DNA from: Lachnoanaerobaculum orale
Lineage (GTDB): Bacteria; Bacillota; Clostridia; Lachnospirales; Lachnospiraceae
Length of the DNA: 64,000 bases
Assembly: GCF_003862485.1 (NCBI RefSeq)
Contig: NZ_RRCM01000001.1
Span: 811,812 to 875,811 of the forward strand
Direction: 5' to 3'
In this document: piece by piece, positions 15,718 to 25,520 of the stretch
Numbering within the stretch: position 1 is the first letter of the stretch
Layout of the letters: each line of letters begins with the position of its first letter
Program-made: the position numbers and the translations under genes
The notes under the pieces: model-generated
Seen by the model: the letters and a program-made list of their open reading frames with translations, nothing else
Databases searched by the model: none
What the model was told of the DNA's origin: nothing

Positions 15718-18700
15718 ATGGGCGTTAGAAGGATTTATGTAGAGAAGAAGAGTGATTTTGCCATCAGAGCAAAGGAACTTTTAAGTGAGCTTAGGAATTA
15801 TTGCGGCTTAAAAGACCTCTTGGATGTAAGGGTTTTGGTCAGATATGATATTGAAAATATATCGGATAATGACTATAAAAGAAGCATCAATACGATTTTT
15901 TGTGAACCGCCTCTTGATAACTGTTATGAAGGCAGCTTTCCACATAAAGACGGAGACTTTTTCTTTACTGTAGAATATTTGCCGGGACAGTTTGACCAAA
16001 GAGCGGATTCCGCAATACAGTGTGTTAAGCTTTTAGGAAGCGAAGACGACATTGATATTCGTTCGGCAACCACATATGTTTTCTTTGGAAACTTCAGTAG
16101 TGAGGACAAGGAGAAAATAAAAAATTACTGCATAAATCCTGTAGACTCAAGAATTGCAAATGAGTCCCTACCTGAAACTTTAAAAATTGACTTTGAAGTA
16201 CCTAAAGACGTGGATATAATTGACGGCTTTATAAAGATGGATGAAAAGGCTTTAAGAGAGTGTTATGAGGGCCTTTCATTGGCTATGACTTTTGACGACT
16301 TTAAGTTTATACAAAATTATTTAAAAAACGACGAAAAAAGAGATCCCTCTATCACTGAGATAAGAGTACTTGACACATATTGGTCGGATCACTGTAGACA
16401 TACGACTTTTTCTACAGAGATTTGCGATGTGGACTTTGAGGAGGGATTTTTTGGCGTACCTGTAAAGGAGTCATATCAGAGGTATCTGGATGACAGAAAG
16501 GAGCTTTATCAAAATAAATCAGGCAAGAAGATATGCCTTATGGACATTGCACTTTTAGCTATGAAAAAGCTGAAGGCTGACGGCATCCTTAATGATGTGG
16601 AGGAGACTGACGAGATAAACGCCTGCTCCATAGTCGTACCTATAGTTGTGGACGGTAAAAAAGAAGAGTGGCTTATCAACTTTAAGAATGAAACGCATAA
16701 CCACCCGACGGAGATTGAGCCTTTCGGCGGTGCCGCAACCTGTCTTGGAGGTGCGATAAGAGACCCGCTGTCAGGAAGAACCTATGTATATCAGGCTATG
16801 AGAATCACAGGAGCTGCCGACCCTACACTTCCTATTGAAAAGACCCTTGCAGGCAAGTTGCCGCAGAGAAAGATAGTTACAGGAGCGGCACACGGCTATT
16901 CATCATACGGCAATCAGATAGGACTGGCTACAGGGTATGTAAAAGAGATATATCATCCGGACTATGTGGCAAAGAGAATGGAAATCGGTGCGGTGATGGG
17001 TGCCGCAAAGAGAGAAAATGTTATCAGAAAGACCTCGGATCCGGGAGATATCATAGTACTTCTTGGAGGAAGAACCGGAAGAGACGGTATCGGAGGTGCT
17101 ACAGGTTCAAGTAAAGTACATAAGACCGATTCAATAGTTACGGCAGGCGCAGAGGTACAAAAAGGTAATGCACCTACAGAGAGAAAGATACAAAGACTCT
17201 TTAAAAGACCTGAAGTAACAAAACTTATAAAAAAATGTAACGACTTCGGAGCCGGAGGAGTATCTGTAGCAATAGGAGAACTTGCGGACGGACTTATTAT
17301 AGATCTTGATAAGGTGCCTAAAAAGTACGCGGGACTTGACGGTACCGAGCTTGCAATCTCCGAATCACAGGAGAGAATGGCTGTAGTACTGGATCCTAAG
17401 TCTGTAGATGAATTTTGCAAGTATGCAGAGGAAGAAAACCTTGAGACAAGTATTGTAGCAAAGGTTGTGGAAGAAAAAAGACTGCAAATGACTTGGAGAG
17501 GAAAGAAAATAGTTGACCTTTCAAGAGCATTCCTTGATACAAACGGTGCAACCGCTACAACCAAGGTATATGTAAACACTCCAAGTGATGAAAATATCTT
17601 TGATAAGAGGGATGATAAATTACCTTTAAAGGAGAGATGGCTTAATACGGTTTCTGATTTAAATGTGGCATCACAAAAGGGACTTGTGGAGATGTTTGAT
17701 GCAAGCATCGGAGGAAAGAGCGTATTGATGCCTTATGGCGGAAAATATCAGCTTTCAGAGACACAGAGCATGGTTGCAAAGTTGCCGCTTCTAAATGAAA
17801 AGAGCGATGCGGTCACCATTATGAGTTACGGATTTGACCCGTACTTATCAAGTTGGAGCCCTTATCACGGGGCAATGTATGCAATAGTCACTTCATTAAG
17901 CAAAATAGTAGCGGCAGGCGGTGACTATAAGAAGGTACATTTTACTTTCCAGGAGTACTTTAGAAGGATGACAAGTGAAGCCACATGGGGAGAGCCTCTT
18001 GCGGCACTGCTTGGAGCATATGAAGCACAGATGAGACTTGGGCTTGCATCTATAGGAGGCAAGGACTCCATGTCAGGTACTTTCAACGATATAAATGTGC
18101 CTCCTACACTGGTTTCATTTGCGGTGGCTGTGGGAGAAAATCAAAATATAATATCCACGGAGTTAAAGAAGGCAGGCAACAAGCTTTATTTACTTAGAGT
18201 AAAGAAAGACAAGTATAATCTTCCTGATTTTGAGTATTTAAAGAAGCTCTATGAGTATGTTCAAAAAGAAATTGAGGCTGAAAATATAGTAAGCGCATTT
18301 GTAACGGAGCGAAACGGATGTGTTGAGGCAATCTCAAAGATGTGCTTCGGAAATATGCTCGGAGCAAATTTATCTGCGGATGAAGACACACTTTTTGCTC
18401 CGGAGTTCGGAAGCTTCCTTGTGGAATGTGAAAATGAACTTAATTTTGAAGATGCACTATACTTGGGTGAAGTTACAGATAAGCCTAAATTGGTTGTAGG
18501 AGACATTGAGATTTCACTTGATGAGTTGCTTGAAAGTTGGAAAAAGCCGCTTGAAAAAGTATTCCCTTCCGTACAAGAGCCTGATAACAAGGATTGCGCA
18601 GAGGATAAGATATATAAAGCGGACAGTATTTATATAGCAAAAGAAAAACATCCGGCTCCGAGAGTATTTATACCTGTTATGCCGGGAACCAACTGTGAAT

Positions 18701-19449
18701 ATGACTCAATAAGAGCGTTTAACAGAGCCGGAGCTATGGCAGAGGCGTTTGTATTCAGAAACGGCTCACCTTTAGCTATAAAGGAATCGGTTGAAAAGTA
18801 CAGGGATGAGATAAGAAATTCTCAGATTATAATGTTCCCGGGAGGTTTCTCGGCAGGTGACGAGCCTGACGGTTCGGCAAAGTTTTTTGCCACCGTATTC
18901 AGAAATGAAATTTTGAAAAAAGAGATAGAAGATTTGCTTAACAGAGACGGACTTATACTTGGAGTTTGCAACGGATTCCAGACTCTTATAAAGCTTGGAC
19001 TTTTGCCTGACGGAGTTATAAAAGAGCAGGAGGAGACTTCAGCCACACTTGCAACAAATACCATAGGCAGACATATTTCAAAGATGGCTTACCTTAAGGT
19101 TACAAGCAATAAATCACCTTGGCTTATGAACGCAAAACTTGGAGATGTATATGCAAATCCGATTTCACACGGTGAGGGAAGATTTGTGGCAAGCGAGGCA
19201 AAGATAAAGGAACTCTTTGAAAACGGTCAGGTTGCTACAAGATATGTGGATTTATCCGGAAATCCTACAATGGACGGCGAGTACAATCCTAACGGCTCAT
19301 ATGCCGCTATAGAAGGAATCACAAGTTTGGACGGCAGAATATTCGGAAAAATGGCACATTCGGAGAGAAGAGAAGACGGTACATATATAAATGTTTTCAA
19401 AAAACAGGATTTGCAAATTTTTGAATCTGGTGTAAAATATTTCAGATAA
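15718..19449 (+). CDS. purL: Phosphoribosylformylglycinamidine synthase, single-chain
   Basis: A 1243-residue fused enzyme converting FGAR and glutamine to FGAM in purine synthesis. The N-terminal PurS-like part is followed by the FGAR-binding/ATPase halves (DTYWSDHCRHTTF near 219; FKNETHNHPTEIEPFGGAAT near 323; SIGGKDSMSG near 780). The C-terminal class I glutaminase has GVCNGFQTL with the catalytic Cys (near 1082-1088) and SHGEGRF. This matches the large single-chain PurL seen in proteobacteria and many Clostridia, so no separate purS or purQ is needed. GGAGG lies 5 nt before the ATG. No other purine genes flank it. Confidence 0.96.
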   Translation: MGVRRIYVEKKSDFAIRAKELLSELRNYCGLKDLLDVRVLVRYDIENISDNDYKRSINTIFCEPPLDNCYEGSFPHKDGDFFFTVEYLPGQFDQRADSAIQCVKLLGSEDDIDIRSATTYVFFGNFSSEDKEKIKNYCINPVDSRIANESLPETLKIDFEVPKDVDIIDGFIKMDEKALRECYEGLSLAMTFDDFKFIQNYLKNDEKRDPSITEIRVLDTYWSDHCRHTTFSTEICDVDFEEGFFGVPVKESYQRYLDDRKELYQNKSGKKICLMDIALLAMKKLKADGILNDVEETDEINACSIVVPIVVDGKKEEWLINFKNETHNHPTEIEPFGGAATCLGGAIRDPLSGRTYVYQAMRITGAADPTLPIEKTLAGKLPQRKIVTGAAHGYSSYGNQIGLATGYVKEIYHPDYVAKRMEIGAVMGAAKRENVIRKTSDPGDIIVLLGGRTGRDGIGGATGSSKVHKTDSIVTAGAEVQKGNAPTERKIQRLFKRPEVTKLIKKCNDFGAGGVSVAIGELADGLIIDLDKVPKKYAGLDGTELAISESQERMAVVLDPKSVDEFCKYAEEENLETSIVAKVVEEKRLQMTWRGKKIVDLSRAFLDTNGATATTKVYVNTPSDENIFDKRDDKLPLKERWLNTVSDLNVASQKGLVEMFDASIGGKSVLMPYGGKYQLSETQSMVAKLPLLNEKSDAVTIMSYGFDPYLSSWSPYHGAMYAIVTSLSKIVAAGGDYKKVHFTFQEYFRRMTSEATWGEPLAALLGAYEAQMRLGLASIGGKDSMSGTFNDINVPPTLVSFAVAVGENQNIISTELKKAGNKLYLLRVKKDKYNLPDFEYLKKLYEYVQKEIEAENIVSAFVTERNGCVEAISKMCFGNMLGANLSADEDTLFAPEFGSFLVECENELNFEDALYLGEVTDKPKLVVGDIEISLDELLESWKKPLEKVFPSVQEPDNKDCAEDKIYKADSIYIAKEKHPAPRVFIPVMPGTNCEYDSIRAFNRAGAMAEAFVFRNGSPLAIKESVEKYRDEIRNSQIIMFPGGFSAGDEPDGSAKFFATVFRNEILKKEIEDLLNRDGLILGVCNGFQTLIKLGLLPDGVIKEQEETSATLATNTIGRHISKMAYLKVTSNKSPWLMNAKLGDVYANPISHGEGRFVASEAKIKELFENGQVATRYVDLSGNPTMDGEYNPNGSYAAIEGITSLDGRIFGKMAHSERREDGTYINVFKKQDLQIFESGVKYFR

Positions 19450-19468
19450 AAAAAATTTGGAGAAGATA

Positions 19469-20788
19469 ATGATAAAAGTAGTAAAGTTTGGAGGCAGCTC
19501 ACTTGCCAGTGCACATCAGTTCAAAAAAGTGGGAGATATAATAAAGGCCGACAAATCAAGAAGATTTGTCGTACCTTCAGCACCGGGTAAGAGAAACCCT
19601 AAAGATGAAAAAGTAACAGACCTTTTGTATGAGACATATGATCTTGCGGCAGAAGGTGGAGCATATAAGAAAAAATTTGAAAAGATTAAGGCAAGATATG
19701 AGGAGATCATAGACGGTCTTTCACTTAATCTGAATCTTGAACATGAATTTGCAAAGATTGAGGAAGAGTTTTTAAATAAAGCGGGCAGAGAGTATGCCGC
19801 TTCAAGAGGCGAGTATTTAAACGGTCTTATTATGGCAAACTACCTCGGAGTGGAGTTTGTAGATCCGGCGGAGATGATATTTTTCTTTGAGGACGGTACA
19901 TTTGACGCCGAAGCTACAAATGTCGAGGTTGCGGCAAGACTTGAAAAGGTAAGCAGAGCCGTAATACCGGGATTTTACGGAAGCGACCACTCGGGAAAGA
20001 TAAGAACTTTCTCAAGAGGAGGCTCGGACATCACAGGATCTATAGTTGCAAGAGGTATAAGAGCCGATTTGTATGAGAACTGGACGGATGTATCAGGATT
20101 TTTAGTGGCGGACCCGAGAATCATACCTAATCCCGAGCCTATAGAGTCAATCACATACAAGGAGCTTAGAGAACTAGCTTATATGGGAGCTTCAGTGCTT
20201 CACGAGGATGCCATCTTCCCTGTAAGAAAAGAGGGAATCCCTATCAACATCAGAAACACAAACAAGCCTGACGACAAGGGTACAATGATTGTAGAGAGCA
20301 CTTGCAAGAGCTCAAAGTTCACAATCACAGGTATTGCAGGTAAGAAGGGATTTTGTGCAATCAATGTGGATAAGGCGATGATGAACTCCGAGGTAGGTTT
20401 CTGCGCAAGAGTACTCAATGTATTTGCAGAGAACGACATATCTATAGAGCATATGCCTTCAGGTATAGATACAATGACTGTACTTGTTCACCAGTCCGAG
20501 TTTGAGGAGCATGAGCAGCAGATAGTTTCAGGTATACACAGAGCCGTAGCTCCGGATACGGTAGAGATGGAGTCCGGACTTGCACTTATAGCCATAGTAG
20601 GTAGAGGAATGAAGGCAAACAGAGGTACTGCCGGAAGAATTTTCTCGGCACTTGCACATGCAAGAGTCAATGTAAAGATGATAGATCAGGGTTCATCGGA
20701 GCTTAATATCATCGTAGGTGTCAAAGAGAATGACTTTGAAACAACTATAAAGGCTATATACGATATGTTTGTAAAATCGGTATCATAA
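19469..20788 (+). CDS. lysC: Aspartate kinase
   Basis: It phosphorylates aspartate, the first step toward lysine, threonine, methionine and diaminopimelate. VKFGGSSLA at the N-terminus and FSRGGSDITGSIVA (near 183-196) are the kinase motifs, and paired C-terminal ACT domains (from about residue 285) suggest allosteric control by amino acids. ATG 19469 has GGAG 6 nt upstream; an in-frame TTG at 19457 overlaps that site. No lysine riboswitch fits the 19-bp upstream gap. DapA and DapB of the same pathway are at 36-37.6 kb. Confidence 0.93.
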   Translation: MIKVVKFGGSSLASAHQFKKVGDIIKADKSRRFVVPSAPGKRNPKDEKVTDLLYETYDLAAEGGAYKKKFEKIKARYEEIIDGLSLNLNLEHEFAKIEEEFLNKAGREYAASRGEYLNGLIMANYLGVEFVDPAEMIFFFEDGTFDAEATNVEVAARLEKVSRAVIPGFYGSDHSGKIRTFSRGGSDITGSIVARGIRADLYENWTDVSGFLVADPRIIPNPEPIESITYKELRELAYMGASVLHEDAIFPVRKEGIPINIRNTNKPDDKGTMIVESTCKSSKFTITGIAGKKGFCAINVDKAMMNSEVGFCARVLNVFAENDISIEHMPSGIDTMTVLVHQSEFEEHEQQIVSGIHRAVAPDTVEMESGLALIAIVGRGMKANRGTAGRIFSALAHARVNVKMIDQGSSELNIIVGVKENDFETTIKAIYDMFVKSVS

Positions 20789-20789
20789 A

Positions 20790-22019
20790 ATGAGCAAAGT
20801 GGTAATAATAGGCGGAGGTGCAGCAGGAATGATAGCGGCATACTCCGCTGCTTTAACATCAAACAAGGTTATACTCCTTGAAAAGAATGAAAAGCTTGGA
20901 AAAAAGATTTATATTACAGGAAAGGGCAGATGCAATTTGACCAATGCATCCGATATGAATACTGTAATGGAAAATGTGGTAAGCAATAAGAGATTTTTAT
21001 TCAGTGCTTTCAGAAATTTTACCAATGAAGATATAATGAACCTTGTAGAAAACAACGGCACCAAGCTGAAGGTGGAAAGAGGAAACAGAGTCTTTCCGGT
21101 CAGCGATCACTCATCAGATGTTATAAAATCTGTGGAAAAGGCTATAAGAGATTTGGGTGTGGATATAAGATTAAACACTAAAGTTGATGAGCTGATAATA
21201 GAAAATAACAGATGTGTCGGTGTGATTGTAGGAAAAAATAAAATTATGGCGGACGCCGTAATAGTGGCTACAGGAGGAATGTCATATCAGGCTACAGGCT
21301 CCGACGGAGACGGCTACAGGTTTGCAAAAGAAGCCGGACTTAGTGTAAGTAAGCTCTACCCTTCGCTGGTACCTTTTAATGTGGAAGGTGAAAGAGTAAA
21401 AGCTTTACAGGGGCTTTCACTAAGAAATATTCATGCATACATCTATAACGACAAAAAACTTGTGTATGACGAATTCGGTGAAATGCTTTTCACACATTTC
21501 GGCGTAAGCGGACCTGTGATAATATCGGCATCGGCTCTTATCGGAAACAAGGATATAAAGGGATACAGACTGAGTATTGATTTAAAGCCGGCACTTGATA
21601 ATGAAAAGCTTGACGAGAGAATACTTAGAGATTTTTCCGAGCAAAAAAACAAGCAACTTAAAAACTCTCTAAACAAGCTATTTCCTACAAAGCTTATAGA
21701 CGAGGTAATATATCAGAGCAAAATAGACCCTGAAAAAAAGGTGAATCTGCTTACCAAAGAAGAAAGACACAGACTTGTAAACGCAACCAAAAACCTTGAG
21801 TTTAGGTTAAGCTCCACAAGAGGTTTTAACGAGGCCATTATAACCAAGGGCGGAGTGGAAGTATCACAAATAAATCCTAAGACTATGGAGTCAAAGAGTG
21901 TTAAGGGACTTTTCTTTGCAGGAGAGGTGCTTGACCTTGATGCCCTTACAGGCGGATACAATCTTCAGATAGCATGGTCAAGCGGATATGCGGCAGGAGA
22001 AGGAGCAGGCAATGTATAG
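20790..22019 (+). CDS. BaiN/HI0933-like FAD-dependent oxidoreductase
   Basis: A flavoprotein of 409 residues. The N-terminal dinucleotide-binding motif is VVIIGGGAAGMIAAYSAA, followed by the family-specific LGKKIYITGKGRCNLTN (near 37-53). TGGMSYQATGSDGDGY is central and LFFAGEVLDLDALTGGYNLQIAWSSG is split between the C-terminal FAD contacts. Family members include YhiN and BaiN. The physiological substrate is unknown and bile-acid chemistry should not be assumed. It overlaps cmk by 8 bp. Confidence 0.9.
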   Translation: MSKVVIIGGGAAGMIAAYSAALTSNKVILLEKNEKLGKKIYITGKGRCNLTNASDMNTVMENVVSNKRFLFSAFRNFTNEDIMNLVENNGTKLKVERGNRVFPVSDHSSDVIKSVEKAIRDLGVDIRLNTKVDELIIENNRCVGVIVGKNKIMADAVIVATGGMSYQATGSDGDGYRFAKEAGLSVSKLYPSLVPFNVEGERVKALQGLSLRNIHAYIYNDKKLVYDEFGEMLFTHFGVSGPVIISASALIGNKDIKGYRLSIDLKPALDNEKLDERILRDFSEQKNKQLKNSLNKLFPTKLIDEVIYQSKIDPEKKVNLLTKEERHRLVNATKNLEFRLSSTRGFNEAIITKGGVEVSQINPKTMESKSVKGLFFAGEVLDLDALTGGYNLQIAWSSGYAAGEGAGNV

Positions 22020-22683
22020 TATAGCGATTGACGGACCGGCAGGAGCGGGAAAGTCGACTATAGCAAAGTCTCTCAGCAAAAAGCTGGGCTTTGTATATAT
22101 AGACACCGGTGCAATGTATAGAGCGGTGGCACTTTTCTTTTTGGAAAAAGGGATAAAGGAAAGTGACGATGAAAGAATAGATAAGCTTTTAGCAGACCTT
22201 GATATAAGTATAAAGTATGTGAACGGTGAGCAAAGAGTCTTTTTAAACAACATAGATGTAAGCTCTAAGTTAAGACTTGAAGAAATAGGCAAGCTTGCAA
22301 GTAAGTTCAGTGCCGTAAAAAGTGTAAGAGAAAAGCTTGTAGCGCTGCAAAGAAAGCTGGCAGAGAGAGAAAATGTAGTGATGGACGGCAGAGATATAGG
22401 TACGGTGGTACTGCCTGATGCAGACCTTAAGATATATCTTTGTGCAAGCTCCGGCGTCAGGGCAAGAAGAAGGTATCTTGAGCTTATAGAAAAGGGATTT
22501 GATAAGTCCACACTTAATGAAGGGGAAATAGAAGCCGAAATCATAAAAAGAGATGAGGCAGATATGAACAGAGAGATATCCCCTCTAAAGCAGGCTGATG
22601 ATGCATATTATCTGGACACATCCGATATGACACTAGAAGAGGTCGTATCAAAGATACTTGATATGGTAAAAGAGGAAAGATGA
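22012..22683 (+). CDS. cmk: (d)CMP kinase
   Basis: Phosphorylates CMP and dCMP. The P-loop GPAGAGKSTIAK is near residues 8-19, then YIDTGAMYRAVALF and MDGRDIGTVVLPDADLKIYL. The product is 223 residues, typical. ATG 22012 lies inside the end of the flavoprotein gene; extension to 21988 is not family-like. The stop overlaps the ispH start (ATGA). cmk-ispH-S1 is a recurrent clostridial order. Confidence 0.95.
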   Translation: MYSIAIDGPAGAGKSTIAKSLSKKLGFVYIDTGAMYRAVALFFLEKGIKESDDERIDKLLADLDISIKYVNGEQRVFLNNIDVSSKLRLEEIGKLASKFSAVKSVREKLVALQRKLAERENVVMDGRDIGTVVLPDADLKIYLCASSGVRARRRYLELIEKGFDKSTLNEGEIEAEIIKRDEADMNREISPLKQADDAYYLDTSDMTLEEVVSKILDMVKEER

Positions 22684-23528
22684 AAGTAGAATTGGCAAAA
22701 AGTGCAGGATTTTGTTTCGGAGTGGAAAAGGCGGTAAATACCGTATATGAAGAAGCAAAAAAGGAAAATGAGATTGTATACACACTTGGACCTATCATAC
22801 ACAATGAAGAAGTGGTGAAGGATATGAAAAAACGAGGTGTGGAGGCTGTGAAGATGGAAGATTTGGCTTCACTGCCGAAGGGCACGGTGATTATCCGCTC
22901 ACATGGAGTCAGCAGGGATGTATACAATTTTGTAAAACAAAGCGGACACAGAGTGGTGGATGCCACATGCCCGTTTGTAAAAAAGATTCATGCCATAGTT
23001 TCCGTACAAAGCGGCAAAGGTAAAACTGTGGTAATAATCGGAAACCCCGATCATCCTGAAGTAATGGGAATTAAAGGTTGGGGTGATGAAAACACCTATG
23101 CGGTGGAAAATGTAGAGCAGTTCATAAATTTAGACTTAAAAAAAGATGAAGAAATAATAATTGTGGCTCAGACGACATTTAATCATAAAAAATTTCAAGA
23201 AATCATTGATAAAATATCGCTTTTGGGTTATGATGTAAGATGTTTTAATACGATTTGCAATGCAACACAGGAAAGACAAGCTGAGGCAAAAAAAATAGCA
23301 TCAAATGTGGATGCCATGATAGTTATTGGAGACAAAAAAAGCTCCAATACAGGCAAGCTTGTGGAAATATGTCAGGAAGAATGTAAGAATACGGTATTTA
23401 TTCAAACTCTTGAGGACCTAAATTATGATGCTTTACTTTCTGTGGATAGTGTAGGTATTACGGCAGGGGCTTCGACCCCAAAACATATCATTGAGGAGGT
23501 TCAAAATATTGTCAGATCTAAGTTTTGA
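22680..23528 (+). CDS. ispH: 4-hydroxy-3-methylbut-2-enyl diphosphate reductase
   Basis: Last MEP-pathway enzyme, a 4Fe-4S protein making IPP and DMAPP. The three cluster cysteines are visible in SAGFCFGVEKAV (Cys12), VVDATCPFVKKIH and NTICNATQERQ. The 282 residues correspond to an unfused IspH. In many Clostridia this protein is fused to S1 repeats. Here the S1 gene overlaps its last 20 bp in another frame, so the two are separate but coupled. Confidence 0.95.
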   Translation: MKVELAKSAGFCFGVEKAVNTVYEEAKKENEIVYTLGPIIHNEEVVKDMKKRGVEAVKMEDLASLPKGTVIIRSHGVSRDVYNFVKQSGHRVVDATCPFVKKIHAIVSVQSGKGKTVVIIGNPDHPEVMGIKGWGDENTYAVENVEQFINLDLKKDEEIIIVAQTTFNHKKFQEIIDKISLLGYDVRCFNTICNATQERQAEAKKIASNVDAMIVIGDKKSSNTGKLVEICQEECKNTVFIQTLEDLNYDALLSVDSVGITAGASTPKHIIEEVQNIVRSKF

Positions 23529-24615
23529 ACAAATGTTAGATGAGTCATTCAAGACTCTACACACTGGAGAAGTTGTCAACGGTAAGGTAATCAATGTTAA
23601 GGAAGATCAAATAATCCTTAATGTTGGTTTTAAGTCAGATGGTATCATCACAAGAAGTGAATATAGTAATGACAACAGTTTAGATTTAAGAACAGTTGTA
23701 AATGTCGGTGACGAGATGGAAGCTAAAGTCTTAAAGATAAACGACGGAGAAGGACAGGTTCTCCTTTCATACAAGAGATTGGCTCAGGATAGAGGTAATA
23801 AGAAGCTTGAGGACGCTTTCAACAACAAGGAAGTACTCACAGGTAAGGTAGTACAGGTAGTTGACGGCGGACTTAGTGTAGTTGTAGACGATGCAAGAGT
23901 GTTTATACCGGCATCACTTGTATCAGATACATTTGAAAGAGATTTATCTAAGTATAAAGATGCAGATATTGAATTCATTATTACAGAATTCAATCCGAGA
24001 AGAAGAAGAATTATCGGTGACAGAAAGCAGCTTCTTCTTGCTAAAAAAGAAGAGCAGAAGAAAGCTTTATTTGAGAAGATAACACCTGGTGATGTTATCG
24101 AAGGTACAGTAAAGAATGTTACAGACTTCGGTGCATTCGTAGACCTTGGCGGTGCTGACGGACTTTTACATATCTCAGAGATGAGCTGGGGTAGAGTGGA
24201 AAATCCTAAGAAAGTTTTCAAATCAGGAGATAAGGTAACAGCATTTATCAAAGATATCTCAGGTGAGAAGATTGCACTTTCTATGAAGTTCCCTGATCAG
24301 AACCCGTGGCTTGACGCTGAAGAGAAGTTTGCACGCGGTAATGTAGTTAAGGGAAAAGTCGCAAGAATGACTGACTTCGGTGCATTCGTTGAGATTTCAA
24401 ACGGTGTTGATGCATTACTTCATGTATCACAGATTTCACACGACCATGTAGAGAAGCCTTCAGATGTACTTAAAGTTGGTGATGAAGTTGAGGCTGTTAT
24501 CGTTGAGTTCAACGAGCCTGAGAAGAAGATATCACTCAGCATTAAGGCTTTGACACAGGCTAATGAAGAGCTTGAGAAAGAGAATGCAAGAAATTCAGAG
24601 TCTAACGAGGAATAA
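23509..24615 (+). CDS. S1 RNA-binding domain protein (30S ribosomal protein S1-like)
   Basis: About 368 residues with four S1 OB-fold repeats (roughly 15-85, 100-170, 188-258 and 273-345). The last two carry the typical VTDFGAFVDLGGADGLLHIS and MTDFGAFVEISNGVDALLHV. It likely binds mRNA during translation initiation or RNA turnover. I choose TTG 23509 because GAGGAGG (23493-23499) lies 9 nt upstream and protein similarity seems to begin at SDLSFEQML. A TTG at 23491 overlaps that site. It overlaps ispH by 20 bp, and a strong terminator follows. Confidence 0.88.
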   Translation: MSDLSFEQMLDESFKTLHTGEVVNGKVINVKEDQIILNVGFKSDGIITRSEYSNDNSLDLRTVVNVGDEMEAKVLKINDGEGQVLLSYKRLAQDRGNKKLEDAFNNKEVLTGKVVQVVDGGLSVVVDDARVFIPASLVSDTFERDLSKYKDADIEFIITEFNPRRRRIIGDRKQLLLAKKEEQKKALFEKITPGDVIEGTVKNVTDFGAFVDLGGADGLLHISEMSWGRVENPKKVFKSGDKVTAFIKDISGEKIALSMKFPDQNPWLDAEEKFARGNVVKGKVARMTDFGAFVEISNGVDALLHVSQISHDHVEKPSDVLKVGDEVEAVIVEFNEPEKKISLSIKALTQANEELEKENARNSESNEE

Positions 24616-24627
24616 GATAATTTTTAT

Positions 24628-24661
24628 AAGGTCGTAGGTGGTTTCATCTGCGACCTTTTTT
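24628..24661 (+). terminator. Intrinsic terminator after the S1 gene
   Basis: A 13-bp stem with GU pairs (AAGGTCG at 24628-24634 with CGACCTT), loop GTTT, is followed by a T-tract. It closes the purL-to-S1 gene run. Confidence 0.9.
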
Positions 24662-24683
24662 AGATAATAAAAAGAGGAGTCGA

Positions 24684-25520
24684 ATGAAAAAATATATAAA
24701 AATAGTACTTTGGTGCGCTCTTGCTCTTATTTTATGTTTGAGCTATGAGTGGATAAGCAATATTATATTTTATAAAATCAATTACCTGGATGTAAAATTC
24801 GGTATAATACCTGATGTGCTTTTGCCGAGTATAAATGCGGTTGTAGACACATTCATATCTTTAGTGCTTATTGTCATATATCTTATTTTGGCAATTTTTA
24901 TAGTAAAAAGACATGATGAAAGAGTGAAGATAGGGCTTTTTAAAGGTATTATATTCGGTATTGTAATGGGATTTGCATTCTACGGTATAGCAGGTCTGTG
25001 GTTTGAGATAGTCGACAGATTTTTGGTGGTTATACCTTTTATAGCAAAGAATAACGAGTATTTTTCAGGAGTATATGACGACCTTGAATCAGGTGCATAT
25101 ATCTGGTCTTTACTTTCAATATCAATAGTAGGACCGATTGTGGAGGAGATACTTTTCAGACTGCTTATATTCAACTCACTTGAGAGAGTGACGAAAAACC
25201 CTTGGTTTGCCATTATCGTATCAGGTGTGGCTTTCGGTGTATGGCATATGATATTTGTACAAAGCGTGTATACAGCCAGTATGGGTTGCATTATGGGACT
25301 TATCTACTACAAGACAAGAAATATATTTGTCACAATGTTTATCCATATATTTAACAATACTATAGGCAATCTGCCTGCCGCACTCAATACGGATTTGATA
25401 AACAATGCTATAACAGCTATATCATATATAATGATTATACCGGCTATAGTACTGATTGTAGTTTTATGGAATACAAAGCCTGAGAAAAAAGAGTACAGTC
25501 AAAGTTATTACAGCTTATGA
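24684..25520 (+). CDS. CPBP family intramembrane glutamic endopeptidase
   Basis: A 278-residue membrane protein with about seven hydrophobic segments. The CPBP/CAAX protease motifs are EEILFRLLIF (near 157-166), FGVWHMIF (near 190-197) and HIFNNTIGN (near 226-234), giving the Glu-Glu, His and His/Asn active-site set. Such proteins process prenylated or bacteriocin-type substrates or act in membrane regulation. The substrate here is unknown. AAGAGGAG precedes the ATG, and its stop overlaps cbiG by ATGA. Confidence 0.9.
   Translation: MKKYIKIVLWCALALILCLSYEWISNIIFYKINYLDVKFGIIPDVLLPSINAVVDTFISLVLIVIYLILAIFIVKRHDERVKIGLFKGIIFGIVMGFAFYGIAGLWFEIVDRFLVVIPFIAKNNEYFSGVYDDLESGAYIWSLLSISIVGPIVEEILFRLLIFNSLERVTKNPWFAIIVSGVAFGVWHMIFVQSVYTASMGCIMGLIYYKTRNIFVTMFIHIFNNTIGNLPAALNTDLINNAITAISYIMIIPAIVLIVVLWNTKPEKKEYSQSYYSL

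Noticed and set aside
16962-17708. 248-codon open frame on the minus strand opposite purL
   Set aside because: It mirrors the purL coding frame, is Ser/Pro/Leu-rich as antisense frames of this genome are, and has no ribosome site or recognised domain.
19450-19468. Lysine riboswitch before aspartokinase
   Set aside because: Only 19 bp separate it from purL.
21978-22544. 188-codon minus-strand frame opposite cmk
   Set aside because: Shadow of cmk, which has a clear P-loop and family motifs.
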